46,627 nucleotides of DNA from Cellulomonas triticagri. GTDB taxonomy: Bacteria > Actinomycetota > Actinomycetes > Actinomycetales > Cellulomonadaceae. Within the stretch, counting starts at the first letter, position 1. The number at the start of each line of letters is the position of its first letter. A program made the position numbers and the translations under genes. Positions 1 through 9,512 of this stretch are shown one piece after another. Location: NCBI RefSeq assembly GCF_003696205.1, contig NZ_RFFI01000017.1:1-46627 (forward strand). The letters are read 5' to 3'. The notes beneath the pieces were generated by a model, which worked only from the letters and a program-made list of their open reading frames with translations, had not been told where the DNA came from and made no database searches.

Positions 1-406
1 CGCGGGGGTCCTCGGTCGGGACCTCCCCCGGGCGGCGGCGGGCCGCCCGGGCGCCCGCGCCCAGCGCGACCACGTCGCCCGACGGGTGCGCGGCGAACAC
101 CCGGCGGCCGGGCTCGGCGACGGCCCGCAGGTACTCGACCTGCCGGGTCAGCCGCTCGACCTCGGACTCGAGCTCGAGGATCCGCTTGATGCCCGCGAGG
201 TTCACGCCCTCCTCCTGGGACAGGCGCTGCACCTCCCGCAGCGTGGCGATGTCGCGCAGCGAGTACCGGCGGCCGCGCCCGCGCGTGCGACCGGGCTGGA
301 CGAGGCCGAGCCGGTCGTACTGCCGGAGCGTCTGCGGGTGCATGCCCGCGAGCTCCGCGGCGACGGAGATCACGTAGACCTGCGCGTCCGGGGACGTCGA
401 GACCAT
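1..406 (-). CDS. hspR: HspR, MerR-family heat-shock repressor (3' end outside the window)
   Basis: Read on the minus strand from ATG at 406, the frame stays open to the window edge (135 residues seen). It has a MerR-type N-terminal helix-turn-helix (VAAELAGMHPQTLRQYDRLG), then RGRGRRYS and a helical segment EEGVNLAGIKRILELE, followed by a coiled-coil start and a basic tail. HspR represses dnaK-type operons by binding HAIR inverted repeats, with DnaK as co-repressor in known cases. It is the last gene of the dnaK operon, 70 nt after dnaJ, and AAGGTGG lies just upstream of the start. Two HAIR boxes upstream of dnaK fit autoregulation. An in-frame GTG at 409 is an alternative start. Confidence 0.93.
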   Translation of the reverse strand, partial: MVSTSPDAQVYVISVAAELAGMHPQTLRQYDRLGLVQPGRTRGRGRRYSLRDIATLREVQRLSQEEGVNLAGIKRILELESEVERLTRQVEYLRAVAEPGRRVFAAHPSGDVVALGAGARAARRRPGEVPTEDPR

Positions 407-476
407 CACGACCACCTTCCTGCGGTCCGGCGGGCGCGCCGGGCGGGGACGTCGCCCCACCCGGCGGGCCCGGGGG

Positions 477-1493
477 TCACTCCTTCGCGCGGGCCAGCAG
501 GTCGGCCCGCGGGTCCTCGCCGGACGTCGCGATGCCGAAGGCCTGCACGGCCTCCTTCGCGGCGGCGCTGAGCCGCTGCGGGACGACGACCTGCACGGTG
601 ACCAGCAGGTCGCCGGTGCCGCTCGCCGTGGTGACGCCGCGGCCCTTGACCCGCAGCGTGCGCCCGGACGGGGTGCCCGCCGGGATCTTCAGCCGCACGG
701 TGCCGCCGTCGAGCGTCGGCACGGCGACCTCCGCGCCCAGCGCGGCCTCGTCGAACGCGACCGGCAGCGTCCGCCGCAGGTTGTTGCCGTCGAGCGTGAA
801 CACCGGGTGCGGGGTCACGCGGACGGTGACCTCCAGGTCGCCCGCGGGCGCGCCGTGCTCGCCGGGGCGGCCCTTGCCGCGCAGCCGGATCTTCTGGCCG
901 TCGCGGACGCCGGCGGGGATGCGGGCCTTGACGGTCCGCCCCTCGACGCCGAGCGCCACGGTCGAGCCCTCCACGGCCTGCCGGAACGGCAGGGTGGTCA
1001 CGGCCGCGAGGTCGGCGCCCCGGCGCTGCTGGCCGCGGGTCTGGCCGAAGCCGCCACCGCCGCCGAACAGGCCCCCGAGGATGTCCTCGAACCCGCCGCC
1101 GCCACCGGCGCCGCCGGGCGCCCCGCCCTGCGGGAACCGCACGCGGCTGCCGCCGGAGCCGGCACCGGTGAACACGCCGCCGAACAGGTCCTCGAACCCG
1201 CCGTTGGCACCGCCACCTCCCCCGGCGCCGCCGGCCCCGGCGCGGAACCGCGCCCCACCGGCCATGGCCCGGAGCTGGTCGTACTGCTGGCGCTGCTCGG
1301 GGTCGGACAGCACCGCGTACGCCTCGCCGACCTCCTTGAACTTCGCCTCCGCCGCGGCGTCCCCCGGGTTGTGGTCGGGGTGCATGGTGCGCGCCAGCTT
1401 GCGGTAGGCCTTCTTGATCGTGGCCTGGTCCGCGTCCTTGGCGACGCCGAGCACGGCGTAGAAGTCCTTCTCCAGCCAGTCCTGACCGCTCAC
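477..1493 (-). CDS. dnaJ: DnaJ-type co-chaperone lacking the zinc-finger domain (class B)
   Basis: A 338-aa J-domain protein that stimulates DnaK ATPase and delivers clients. GTG at 1493 is chosen because GGAGG lies just upstream and the J domain begins at once. Residues 8-72 form the J domain with HPD at 38-40. A long Gly/Phe-rich linker follows, with repeated GGFEDLFGG and GGFEDILGG segments (about 80-170), then two beta-rich substrate-binding domains to the end. No cysteine occurs anywhere, so the four CxxCxGxG zinc motifs of class A DnaJ are absent and the protein is CbpA-like. Its place between grpE and hspR shows it is the operon co-chaperone. A class A DnaJ may exist elsewhere in the genome. 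Confidence 0.93.
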   Translation of the reverse strand: MSGQDWLEKDFYAVLGVAKDADQATIKKAYRKLARTMHPDHNPGDAAAEAKFKEVGEAYAVLSDPEQRQQYDQLRAMAGGARFRAGAGGAGGGGGANGGFEDLFGGVFTGAGSGGSRVRFPQGGAPGGAGGGGGFEDILGGLFGGGGGFGQTRGQQRRGADLAAVTTLPFRQAVEGSTVALGVEGRTVKARIPAGVRDGQKIRLRGKGRPGEHGAPAGDLEVTVRVTPHPVFTLDGNNLRRTLPVAFDEAALGAEVAVPTLDGGTVRLKIPAGTPSGRTLRVKGRGVTTASGTGDLLVTVQVVVPQRLSAAAKEAVQAFGIATSGEDPRADLLARAKE

Positions 1494-1614
1494 GACGCCT
1501 CCTTCCGCTCTCTCGTCCGACCCGGGGGCGTCCCGCCCCGGGCCGGGGTCGACCCACCGGCCGGGGCGACGCCGTCGCGACGCGCCCCCGGCCGGTGGGT
1601 CCTGATGATGCCCG

Positions 1615-2231
1615 TCACGCCTCGGGGTCGACGACCGCCACCCGGGCGGCGCGCACGACGCGCTCACCCATCCGGTAGCCGGGCTGCAGCACCTGCTGCA
1701 CCGTCGGCTCGGTGACGTCCGCCGAGTGCCCGTGCATGAGCGCCTCGTGCACCTGCGGGTCGAAGGGCTCGCCCGCGGCGCCGTAGCGCTCGATGCCGAA
1801 CCGGCCGACGGTCGACTCCAGCTTCTCCGCGATGGACGCGAACGGTCCGACCAGGTCGCCGTGCTGGCGGGCCAGCTCGATGTCGTCGAGGACGCTGATC
1901 AGCGCCTCGGCGACCGCGACGACGCCCTGGTCCCGGGCCGCGAGGGCCTCGGCCTTGGACCGCTTCACGTACGCGGAGTACTGCTGCTCGAGGTTGTAGT
2001 AGTCGGCGTTGCGGCGCTGGAGCTCGTCCAGCCGCTCGGCCGCGAGGCGCTGCGCGTCGGCCAGGTCCTCGCCCACCACCTCGGCGGCGGCCGCACCGGC
2101 GGCCTCCTCCGCGGCGGCGAGCACCTGCTCCTCGGGGGTCGGCTCGCGCAGCTCGCCCGTCTCCGGGTCGATGCGGCGCTTGTCCGTCACCCGCGGCTGC
2201 TCCTCCGGGTCGGGTCGCGTGGGGTCGTCGC

Positions 2232-2235
<4 letters not shown>
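1615..2235 (-). CDS. grpE: GrpE nucleotide exchange factor
   Basis: A 206-aa protein that releases ADP from DnaK. Residues 1-60 are acidic and disordered. A long helix (about 60-115, with [18 protein letters not shown]) is the dimerising coiled coil. The C-terminal beta domain carries the family signature [12 protein letters not shown] and ends in [20 protein letters not shown]. The GTG start at 2235 overlaps the dnaK stop as GTGA, which implies translational coupling. A 121-nt gap separates it from dnaJ. Confidence 0.96.
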
Positions 2236-4091
<1,856 letters not shown>

Positions 4092-4161
4092 GTCTTCGTG
4101 CCTCTTCCTTCGTCGTGCTCTGCTTCCGTGGGCGCGACCGCCGCGGGTGCGGGCGGGGCGC

Positions 4162-4182
4162 CTTGAGCCTGCTGCGCTCAAG
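4162..4182 (-). promoter_or_regulatory. HAIR element (HspR operator), proximal copy
   Basis: A perfect inverted repeat CTTGAGC-N7-GCTCAAG lies 71 nt upstream of the dnaK ATG. The known HspR consensus is CTTGAGT-N7-ACTCAAG, so each half differs at one symmetric base. Just upstream on the minus strand, TTGCCA (4209-4204) and CAGACT (4186-4181) with 17-bp spacing could be -35 and -10, which would place this box over the transcription start. The promoter assignment is tentative. Confidence 0.85.
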
Positions 4183-4224
4183 TCTGCGCCTCGGTCGTCA
4201 GCGTGGCAACTCGCCGGGGGCGAA

Positions 4225-4245
4225 CTTGAGTCTGCTGGGCTCAAC
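4225..4245 (-). promoter_or_regulatory. HAIR element (HspR operator), distal copy
   Basis: CTTGAGT-N7-GCTCAAC is an imperfect HAIR repeat (left half identical to consensus), centred 63 bp, about six helical turns, from the proximal copy. Two phased copies suggest cooperative HspR binding. The box lies between dnaK and the divergent VOC gene, so it could affect that gene too, though this is not shown. Confidence 0.78.
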
Positions 4246-4278
4246 CTTGACCCGCCGTCTTTCATTCCCGGGGACCCT

Positions 4279-4318
4279 TGACGACAGCACTTGTTTTTTG
4301 CAAGTGTGATCGTCGTCA
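4279..4318. promoter_or_regulatory. Nested inverted repeat, candidate HxlR operator
   Basis: Outer arms TGACGAC (4279-4285) and GTCGTCA (4312-4318) enclose inner arms CACTTG (4288-4293) and CAAGTG (4301-4306) around a T-rich centre. TTGACG at 4278-4283 could serve as a -35 for the plus-strand VOC gene, which would place the inner palindrome in the spacer. The paired HxlR gene at 4786 is the obvious candidate ligand. ACTTG...CAAGT palindromes are a plausible HxlR-type site, but binding is inferred. Confidence 0.6.
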
Positions 4319-4346
4319 CACCGACACCAGCCGAGGGAGCCCCGCC

Positions 4347-4781
4347 ATGACCGCGATGTTCGTCAACCTGCCGGTGACCGACCTGGACCGCGCGAAGGCC
4401 TTCTACTCGGCGCTCGGCTACCGCATCAACCCGCAGTTCACCGACGAGAACGCCGCCTGCGTCGTCGTCGAGGAGGACCACTCCTTCTTCATGCTGCTCA
4501 CCCGCGAGTACTTCCAGACGTTCACCGACCGCCCCATCGGCGACCCCGCGCAGACCGTCTCCGTCGCGACCGCGATCTTCCAGGACACCCGCGAGGCCGT
4601 GGACGCCGTCGCCGCCGCCGGGCTCGCGGCGGGGGGCACCGAGGAGCGCCCGGCCGCCGACTACGGGTTCATGTACCAGCGCCAGCTCACCGACCCCGAC
4701 GGCAACCTGCTCGAGCTCGGCTGGATGGACCCCGTCGCCGCCGCGCAGGGCCCCGAGGCGGTCACCACGTCGCAGGGCTGA
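4347..4781 (+). CDS. VOC-superfamily (glyoxalase/bleomycin-resistance fold) protein
   Basis: 144 aa. The ATG at 4347 has GAGGGAG upstream and gives a normal VOC start ([20 protein letters not shown]). It contains the two beta-alpha-beta-beta-beta modules of the fold, ending in [19 protein letters not shown], where the E of LLELGW is the usual metal-ligand position. Members are metal-dependent lyases, dioxygenases or antibiotic-binding proteins, and the substrate cannot be read here. The HxlR regulator starts 4 nt after its stop, so the two form a small autoregulated operon. Confidence 0.85.
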   Translation: MTAMFVNLPVTDLDRAKAFYSALGYRINPQFTDENAACVVVEEDHSFFMLLTREYFQTFTDRPIGDPAQTVSVATAIFQDTREAVDAVAAAGLAAGGTEERPAADYGFMYQRQLTDPDGNLLELGWMDPVAAAQGPEAVTTSQG

Positions 4782-4785
4782 GACC

Positions 4786-5427
4786 GTGGCGGCACGGGAG
4801 TACGGGCAGTACTGCGGCGTCACCCGCGCGCTGGAGCTGATCGGCGAGCGGTGGGCGCTGCTGCTCGTGCGCGACCTGCTCGTCGGCCCGCGCCGGTACG
4901 GCGAGCTCGCCGCCGGGCTGCCCCGCATCCCGACCAACGTGCTCGCGGCCCGGCTCAAGGAGCTGCAGGCCGCGGGCATCGTCCGGCGGGCGCCCCGCTC
5001 GCGCGTGATCGTGTACGAGCTCACGCCGTACGGCCGGGAGCTCGAGCCCGTCGTCCTCGCCCTCGGGGCCTGGGGGTTCAAGGCCATGGGCGACCCCCGG
5101 GCCGAGCAGGTCGTCACCCCGGACTCGATGACGATGGCGCTGCGCACCGCGTTCCGACCCGACGCGGCCGCGCTGCTGCCCGCGACCGCCTACGCGGCGC
5201 GCATCGGACCGGCCGCGCTGCTGGTCCGGGTCGACGGGGCCGCCCTCACGGTGGGGCGCGGCGACGGGCCGGCGGACCTGGCGTTCACCGCCGGGCCCGG
5301 CATCCGGCAGGTCATCTCGGGCGAGGTCACCCCTGGGCACGCCATCGACACCGGCGTGGTCGAGGTGCTGCACGGGCGCCCCGACCTGCTCGACCGGTTC
5401 GCGGCGACGTTCCACCTCGCGGCATGA
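4786..5427 (+). CDS. HxlR-family transcriptional regulator with C-terminal extension
   Basis: 213 aa. Residues 1-100 are the HxlR winged helix ([20 protein letters not shown], then [24 protein letters not shown]). Typical HxlR proteins are 100-130 aa. The extra ~100 residues ([16 protein letters not shown] onward) resemble an SCP2-like lipid-binding domain seen in longer actinobacterial members; that assignment is tentative. GTG at 4786 follows the VOC stop by 4 nt with no clear ribosome site of its own, so coupling is likely. The Cys at residue 10 is a conserved redox-sensing position in some HxlR proteins. Confidence 0.88.
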   Translation: MAAREYGQYCGVTRALELIGERWALLLVRDLLVGPRRYGELAAGLPRIPTNVLAARLKELQAAGIVRRAPRSRVIVYELTPYGRELEPVVLALGAWGFKAMGDPRAEQVVTPDSMTMALRTAFRPDAAALLPATAYAARIGPAALLVRVDGAALTVGRGDGPADLAFTAGPGIRQVISGEVTPGHAIDTGVVEVLHGRPDLLDRFAATFHLAA

Positions 5428-5429
5428 GT

Positions 5430-5453
5430 CCCCGGGCGCGGTCGCGCCCGGGG
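5430..5453. terminator. Strong hairpin between convergent genes
   Basis: Perfect 11-bp arms CCCCGGGCGCG and CGCGCCCGGGG are separated by 2 nt, so the innermost pairs would open to form the loop. It sits right after the HxlR stop and ahead of the convergent cold-shock gene stop at 5480. There is no T-tract, as is common for terminators in high-GC actinobacteria. It could end transcripts from both sides. Confidence 0.65.
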
Positions 5454-5479
5454 ATCCGCGCCGGGGTCGGACGCCCGGC

Positions 5480-6421
5480 TCAGACCAGGTCGACGCGGTC
5501 CGCCTGCGGACCCCGGTCGCTCTGCCGCACCTGGAACCGCACGCGGTCGCCCTCGTAGAGCGCCTCGCCGTCGCGGACGACCGAGACGTGCACGAACAGG
5601 TCCGGCCCGCCGTCGTCGGGGGTGATGAAGCCGAAGCCGCGATCCGCGTCGTAGCGGGACACGACGCCCTGGCCGCCGCGCGCCGGGGCGTGGCCGCCCC
5701 GCCCGCGATCCTGGCCGCCGCGACCGGGGGCCGGCCGCGTGAACCGCGACTTCTTGCCGCCGACCAGCCGCACACCCTGGGCCTGCTGGCCCTTCTCGCC
5801 GTCCGCCGTGCGGTAGCTCACGCGGTCGCCCTCGACGAGCTCGGCCAGGTCGCCGCTCAGGGACCGGGCGTGCACGAAGATGTCCTGCTCGCCGCTGTCG
5901 GGGGTGATGAAACCGAAACCCTTGCCGGCGTCGTACCAGGTCACGGTGCCGTCGGCGCCGTCGTCGACCGGCGTGCCCGCGGCGGGCCGTGCCGCGTCGG
6001 AGCCGAGCGGCAGCAGGTGCTCGGCCTGCGGACCCTTCTCGCCCTCGCCGACCAGGAACGCGACCCGCTGACCCTCGGCGATCACGCCGCCGCCGACGAT
6101 GGCGGAGCTGTGCGCGAAGATCTCGGCACCGCCGCCGTCGGGCGTGATGAAGCCGTAGCCCTTGGCGGGCTCGTACCAGTTGACGGTGCCGAGCACGCCG
6201 AGCGCGCTGTCGGCCGCGACGTCGCCGATGACCCGGACGCGGCGGGCCTGCGGGCCGCGGTCGCCCTCGCCGACCTCGAACTCGACGGCCTGGCCCTCGC
6301 GGAGCAGGGCACCGCCCTCGACCTCCGACACGTGCACGAACAGGTCCTCGGCGTCCTCACCGAGGGCGAGGAAGCCGAACCCCCGCTCGGCGTCGAACCA
6401 ACGGACTGTTCCCTGGGGCAC
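5480..6421 (-). CDS. Protein with four tandem cold-shock domains
   Basis: A 313-aa single-stranded nucleic-acid-binding protein made of four cold-shock domains, at 2-66, 77-139, 157-220 and 251-313. Ordinary bacterial Csp proteins have one domain of about 67 aa. Each copy keeps RNP1 (RGFGFL, KGYGFI, KGFGFI, RGFGFI) and an RNP2-like strand (LFVHV, IFAHS, IFVHA, LFVHV). The aromatic W of the first strand (W8, W82, W162) is replaced by R256 in domain 4. Domains 3 and 4 are joined by an RG-rich linker (about 222-250). ATG at 6421 is chosen because CSD1 begins directly. It probably acts as an RNA chaperone; four domains suggest high-affinity binding to long RNA. Confidence 0.9.
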   Translation of the reverse strand: MPQGTVRWFDAERGFGFLALGEDAEDLFVHVSEVEGGALLREGQAVEFEVGEGDRGPQARRVRVIGDVAADSALGVLGTVNWYEPAKGYGFITPDGGGAEIFAHSSAIVGGGVIAEGQRVAFLVGEGEKGPQAEHLLPLGSDAARPAAGTPVDDGADGTVTWYDAGKGFGFITPDSGEQDIFVHARSLSGDLAELVEGDRVSYRTADGEKGQQAQGVRLVGGKKSRFTRPAPGRGGQDRGRGGHAPARGGQGVVSRYDADRGFGFITPDDGGPDLFVHVSVVRDGEALYEGDRVRFQVRQSDRGPQADRVDLV

Positions 6422-6498
6422 GGTGGAGCTCCTCGTCGTGAATGCGGCTTGCTGCCACCAGTGTCCCCGATGCCGTCGCGCTCCGGCGACATCGCCCG

Positions 6499-6565
6499 GT
6501 ACTCGGTGTTGCCAAGTACCGGTACCTAGCGTTACGTTGTACCGGTAGTCAGCGACACCGAGTAC
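6499..6565 (+). promoter_or_regulatory. PadR-operon promoter with multiple inverted repeats
   Basis: TTGCCA (6509-6514) and TACGTT (6533-6538) are separated by 18 bp and read as a -35/-10 pair. Perfect 11-bp inverted arms GTACTCGGTGT (6499-6509) and ACACCGAGTAC (6555-6565) flank the promoter. The palindrome TACCGGTA occurs twice (6517-6524 and 6540-6547), once in the spacer and once just after the -10. The layout suits autorepression by the PadR protein encoded 12 nt downstream. Confidence 0.65.
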
Positions 6566-6576
6566 AGGAGGCCCGC

Positions 6577-6936
6577 ATGGGCAACCAGATGACCGAGATG
6601 CTCAAGGGCACCCTCGAGGGGATCGTCCTCGCGATCCTCGAGGCCCGCCCGGCCTACGGCTACGAGATCACCGCGCAGCTGCGCGACGAGGGGTTCACCG
6701 ACCTCGCCGAGGGCACCGTCTACGCGCTGCTCGTGCGCGTCGAGCAGCGCGGGTTCGTGGACGTCACCAAGGTCCCGTCCGAGAAGGGCCCGCCGCGCAA
6801 GGTCTACACGCTCAACGCCGCGGGCACCGCGCAGCTCGCGGAGTTCTGGACCACCTGGACCTTCCTGTCCGGACGCATCGAGCACCTGCGCGCGGACCGC
6901 ACCAGCACGCACCAGCAGACCGAAGGGGACGACTGA
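6577..6936 (+). CDS. PadR-family transcriptional regulator
   Basis: 119 aa. ATG at 6577 follows ACAGGAGG. The PadR winged helix is clear: [23 protein letters not shown], then [19 protein letters not shown] and [13 protein letters not shown]. The C-terminal helix used for dimerisation is short, as in group 2 PadR. It heads an operon with a DUF1048 protein and an ABC exporter, an arrangement typical of PadR-controlled multidrug resistance. Repeats in its promoter suggest autoregulation relieved by a small-molecule inducer. Confidence 0.93.
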   Translation: MGNQMTEMLKGTLEGIVLAILEARPAYGYEITAQLRDEGFTDLAEGTVYALLVRVEQRGFVDVTKVPSEKGPPRKVYTLNAAGTAQLAEFWTTWTFLSGRIEHLRADRTSTHQQTEGDD

Positions 6937-6937
6937 C

Positions 6938-7306
6938 ATGGTCGCGAAGTGGATCGAGGCCCTCACGGGCCCGCTCGAGCAGAAGAAGCAGTACCGCCAG
7001 GACAACGCACGCGTCGACGCGCTGCCCGAGCCCTACCGGACGACGGCGAAGGCCGTGCACCGCTACCTCCTCCAGACGTCCGGCGTCTCCGACGGCGACA
7101 CGCTCGTGCGGATGTTCGGCGACCTCGCCGACCTCTGGGAGCAGGCCGCCGCCGACGGCACGCCCGTGCGCGACGTCGTCGGGGCGGACCCCGTCGAGTT
7201 CGCCGAGACGTTCGCGCAGGCGTACGGCGGCGAGCGGTGGATGGACAAGGAGCGCGCCCGCCTGACCCGCGCGGTCGACGAGGCAGAACGGGGCGGGGAG
7301 CGGTGA
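6938..7306 (+). CDS. DUF1048 family protein
   Basis: 122 aa, soluble and mostly helical, with no membrane segment. It matches the DUF1048 pattern: an N-terminal EQKKQYRQ segment, a central helical pair, and ADPVEFAETFAQAYGGERWMDKERARL near the C terminus. DUF1048 genes typically sit beside PadR regulators and ABC exporters; the biochemical role is unknown. It begins 1 nt after the padR stop and overlaps the next gene by GTGA, so it is translated as part of the operon. Confidence 0.88.
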   Translation: MVAKWIEALTGPLEQKKQYRQDNARVDALPEPYRTTAKAVHRYLLQTSGVSDGDTLVRMFGDLADLWEQAAADGTPVRDVVGADPVEFAETFAQAYGGERWMDKERARLTRAVDEAERGGER

Positions 7307-8082
7307 CCGGGCCCTCCGTCGCCGTCCGCGGCGTCGAGAAGTCGTTCGGCGACCTGCACGTGCTGCGCGGCGTCGACCTCGACGTCGCCCCCGGGACCGT
7401 CGTCGCGCTGCTCGGGTCGAACGGGGCGGGCAAGACCACCCTCGTCCGCATCCTGTCCACGCTGACGCGGCCCGACGCCGGCACCGCCGCCGTGCACGGG
7501 TTCGACGTCGTGGCCGAGCCCGCCCGCGTCCGGGAGTCGATCAGCCTCACCGGGCAGTTCGCGGCCGTGGACGGCGTGCTCACCGGCCGGGAGAACCTCG
7601 CGCTCGTCGCGCGGCTGCGGCACGTGCCCGACCCCGGCGCGGTCGCCGACGCCCTGCTCGCGCGGTTCGACCTCACCGAGGCGGGGTCCCGGGGCGCGGC
7701 GACCTACTCCGGCGGGATGCGGCGACGGCTCGACATCGCCATGAGCCTCATCGGCGACCCGCCGGTGATCTTCCTGGACGAGCCCACGACCGGCCTGGAC
7801 CCGCAGGCGCGCGCCGAGGTGTGGCGCACCGTCGAGGACCTCGCCGCCGGCGGCACGACCGTCCTGCTCACCACGCAGTACCTCGACGAGGCCGAGCGCC
7901 TCGCCGACCGCATCGCCATCCTGCACGAGGGCACGATCATCCAGGACGGCACCCTGGACGAGCTCCGGCGGCTGCTGCCGCCCGCGCGCGTCGAGTACGT
8001 CGAGAAGCAGCCCACGCTCGAGGACGTGTTCCTCGCCCTCGTCGGGGCCGGTGACCCGCCGGCCGGGAAGGACCCCCGATGA
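7303..8082 (+). CDS. ABC transporter ATPase (DrrA-like)
   Basis: 259 aa. The GTG start at 7303 overlaps the DUF1048 stop. Walker A GSNGAGKTT, Q-loop SLTGQFAAVD, signature YSGGMRRRLD, Walker B VIFLDEPTTGLD and H-loop replaced by Q (LLTTQYLDEAE) are all visible; the Q substitution is usual for DrrA-type exporters. A short C-terminal QPTLEDVFLALVG motif is typical of drug and antibiotic exporter ATPases. It pairs with the permease at 8079 (ATGA overlap). Likely role is export of a lipophilic compound sensed by the PadR protein. Confidence 0.94.
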   Translation: MTGPSVAVRGVEKSFGDLHVLRGVDLDVAPGTVVALLGSNGAGKTTLVRILSTLTRPDAGTAAVHGFDVVAEPARVRESISLTGQFAAVDGVLTGRENLALVARLRHVPDPGAVADALLARFDLTEAGSRGAATYSGGMRRRLDIAMSLIGDPPVIFLDEPTTGLDPQARAEVWRTVEDLAAGGTTVLLTTQYLDEAERLADRIAILHEGTIIQDGTLDELRRLLPPARVEYVEKQPTLEDVFLALVGAGDPPAGKDPR

Positions 8083-8846
8083 GCACCACCCACGTCGTGG
8101 ACGACACCGTCGCCCTCACCGGCCGCTCCCTGCGGCACATCCTGCGCAGCCCGGACACCATCGTCACCACCGCGGTCACCCCGATCGCCCTGATGCTGCT
8201 GTTCACCTACGTCTTCGGCGGCGCCATCCAGGACGGGCCGACGTCCGCGTACGTGGACTACCTGCTGCCCGGCATCCTGCTCATCACCGTGGCGTCCGGG
8301 GTCGCGTACACCGCGTACCGGCTGTTCCTCGACCTGCAGGGCGGCATCGTCGAACGGCTGCAGTCGATGCCGATCGCCCGGCCGAGCGTCCTGTGGGCTC
8401 ACGTCCTCACCTCGCTCGCCGCCAACCTCACGTCGGTGGTCCTCGTCATCGGGGTCGCGCTGCTCATGGGCTTCCGGTCCGGGGCGTCCGTCGCCGCGTG
8501 GCTCTCGATCCTCGGCGTGGTCCTGCTGTTCACGCTGACGCTCACCTGGATCGCCGTGCTCGCCGGGCTGTCCGCGCAGACCGTCGACGGGGCCAGCGGG
8601 TTCTCCTACCCGCTGATCTTCCTGCCGTTCATCAGCTCGGCGTTCGTCCCGACCTCCTCCATGCCCGGACCGGTGGCCTGGTTCGCCGAGCACCAACCCG
8701 TCACCGCCGTGGTGGACACCATCCGGGCGCTGCTCGCCGGGCAGCCCGTCGGCTCGGCGATCTGGGTGGCGCTCGCCTGGCTGGTCGGGGTGCTGGTGCT
8801 CGCCTACGTCCTGGCGGTGCGGGCGTACCGCCGCAAGATCACCTGA
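8079..8846 (+). CDS. ABC-2 type permease (DrrB-like)
   Basis: 255 aa with six predicted membrane helices and the ABC-2 features FTYVFGGAIQ after helix 1 and RLQSMPIARPSVLWAH before the central helices. A conserved extracytoplasmic SSAFVPTSSMPG segment precedes the last helix. It forms the membrane half of the exporter with the upstream ATPase, and its start overlaps that gene by 4 nt. This is the last gene of the PadR operon. Confidence 0.93.
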   Translation: MSTTHVVDDTVALTGRSLRHILRSPDTIVTTAVTPIALMLLFTYVFGGAIQDGPTSAYVDYLLPGILLITVASGVAYTAYRLFLDLQGGIVERLQSMPIARPSVLWAHVLTSLAANLTSVVLVIGVALLMGFRSGASVAAWLSILGVVLLFTLTLTWIAVLAGLSAQTVDGASGFSYPLIFLPFISSAFVPTSSMPGPVAWFAEHQPVTAVVDTIRALLAGQPVGSAIWVALAWLVGVLVLAYVLAVRAYRRKIT

Positions 8847-8925
8847 CCCGCCATACGCACGGGCCACCTAGCGAGTCTCCGCGCCCGTAGAGTCGTCGCC
8901 AGGTCCAGCACATCGGAGGTCGCAC

Positions 8926-9222
8926 GTGCCCGACGCCCCTGGTAACCGCCAGGTTCCACCCGTCCTGTACGTCCCCTGCGAGACGGCGACGACATCGGAC
9001 GGCGAGGCCCGCCTGTCGCTGCGGACCACGCGTGACGGTCGCATCGCCCTGCTCGCCTACACGGCGTTGGATCGGCTCGTCACGTGCTGCGGTCCGGATC
9101 AGCCCTGGGTCCTCGTCCCGACGGATCGGATGGACGACATCGCCCGGACCCAGCAGTTCGACGTCGTGTACCTCGACCTGATGGTCCCCGAGGTGCACCG
9201 CGTGGGGAGCAGCTCGGCATGA
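8926..9222 (+). CDS. SAV_915/SseB-like small protein
   Basis: 98 aa. GTG at 8926 follows CGGAGGT. A VLYVPCET strand, RDGRIALLAYTALDRLVTCC, a GPDQPWVLVP segment and a final DVVYLDLMVP strand resemble the SAV_915-type small actinobacterial proteins related to the SseB N-terminal domain. Function is unknown; such genes are often found beside WXG100-like or type VII secretion genes. It is first in a four-gene plus-strand cassette and overlaps the next gene by ATGA. Confidence 0.7.
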   Translation: MPDAPGNRQVPPVLYVPCETATTSDGEARLSLRTTRDGRIALLAYTALDRLVTCCGPDQPWVLVPTDRMDDIARTQQFDVVYLDLMVPEVHRVGSSSA

Positions 9223-9509
9223 CCTCGGTCGGGGGGTTTCACGTCCGTACCGAGCTCGGTGCCATGGCGAACGAGCTCCGAGGAGCGTCAGACGGGATCG
9301 ACGCACCGATGAGCGGTGCTCCGGGCGCACCCGACGGAGGCGCGGCGACAGGGACGCTGGCGGACCTTCTCGCTCGGCTGGTCGCTGCCGCCGACAACCT
9401 GTCGATGGACGCCCGTGAGGCATCGGACAGACTCGATGCCTCACGCGACGCCTACGCCCAGGTCGACACGCGCGCAGCCGCTGCGCTCGACGGACTCTGG
9501 AGAGATTGA
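9219..9509 (+). CDS. Small helical protein, EspC/WXG100-like
   Basis: 96 aa with no signal peptide or membrane helix. It has two helical parts (TELGAMANELRGASDGI and LADLLARLVAAADNLSMDAR onward) separated by a Gly/Pro-rich loop. The second helix includes RDAYAQVDTRAAAALDGLW, which resembles the C-terminal half of EspC/DUF2580 type VII secretion-associated proteins. The likeness is by eye only. Its start overlaps the previous stop and the next gene begins 3 nt after its stop, so it probably acts together with the large protein downstream, perhaps as a secretion partner. Confidence 0.6.
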   Translation: MTSVGGFHVRTELGAMANELRGASDGIDAPMSGAPGAPDGGAATGTLADLLARLVAAADNLSMDAREASDRLDASRDAYAQVDTRAAAALDGLWRD

Positions 9510-9512
9510 ACG

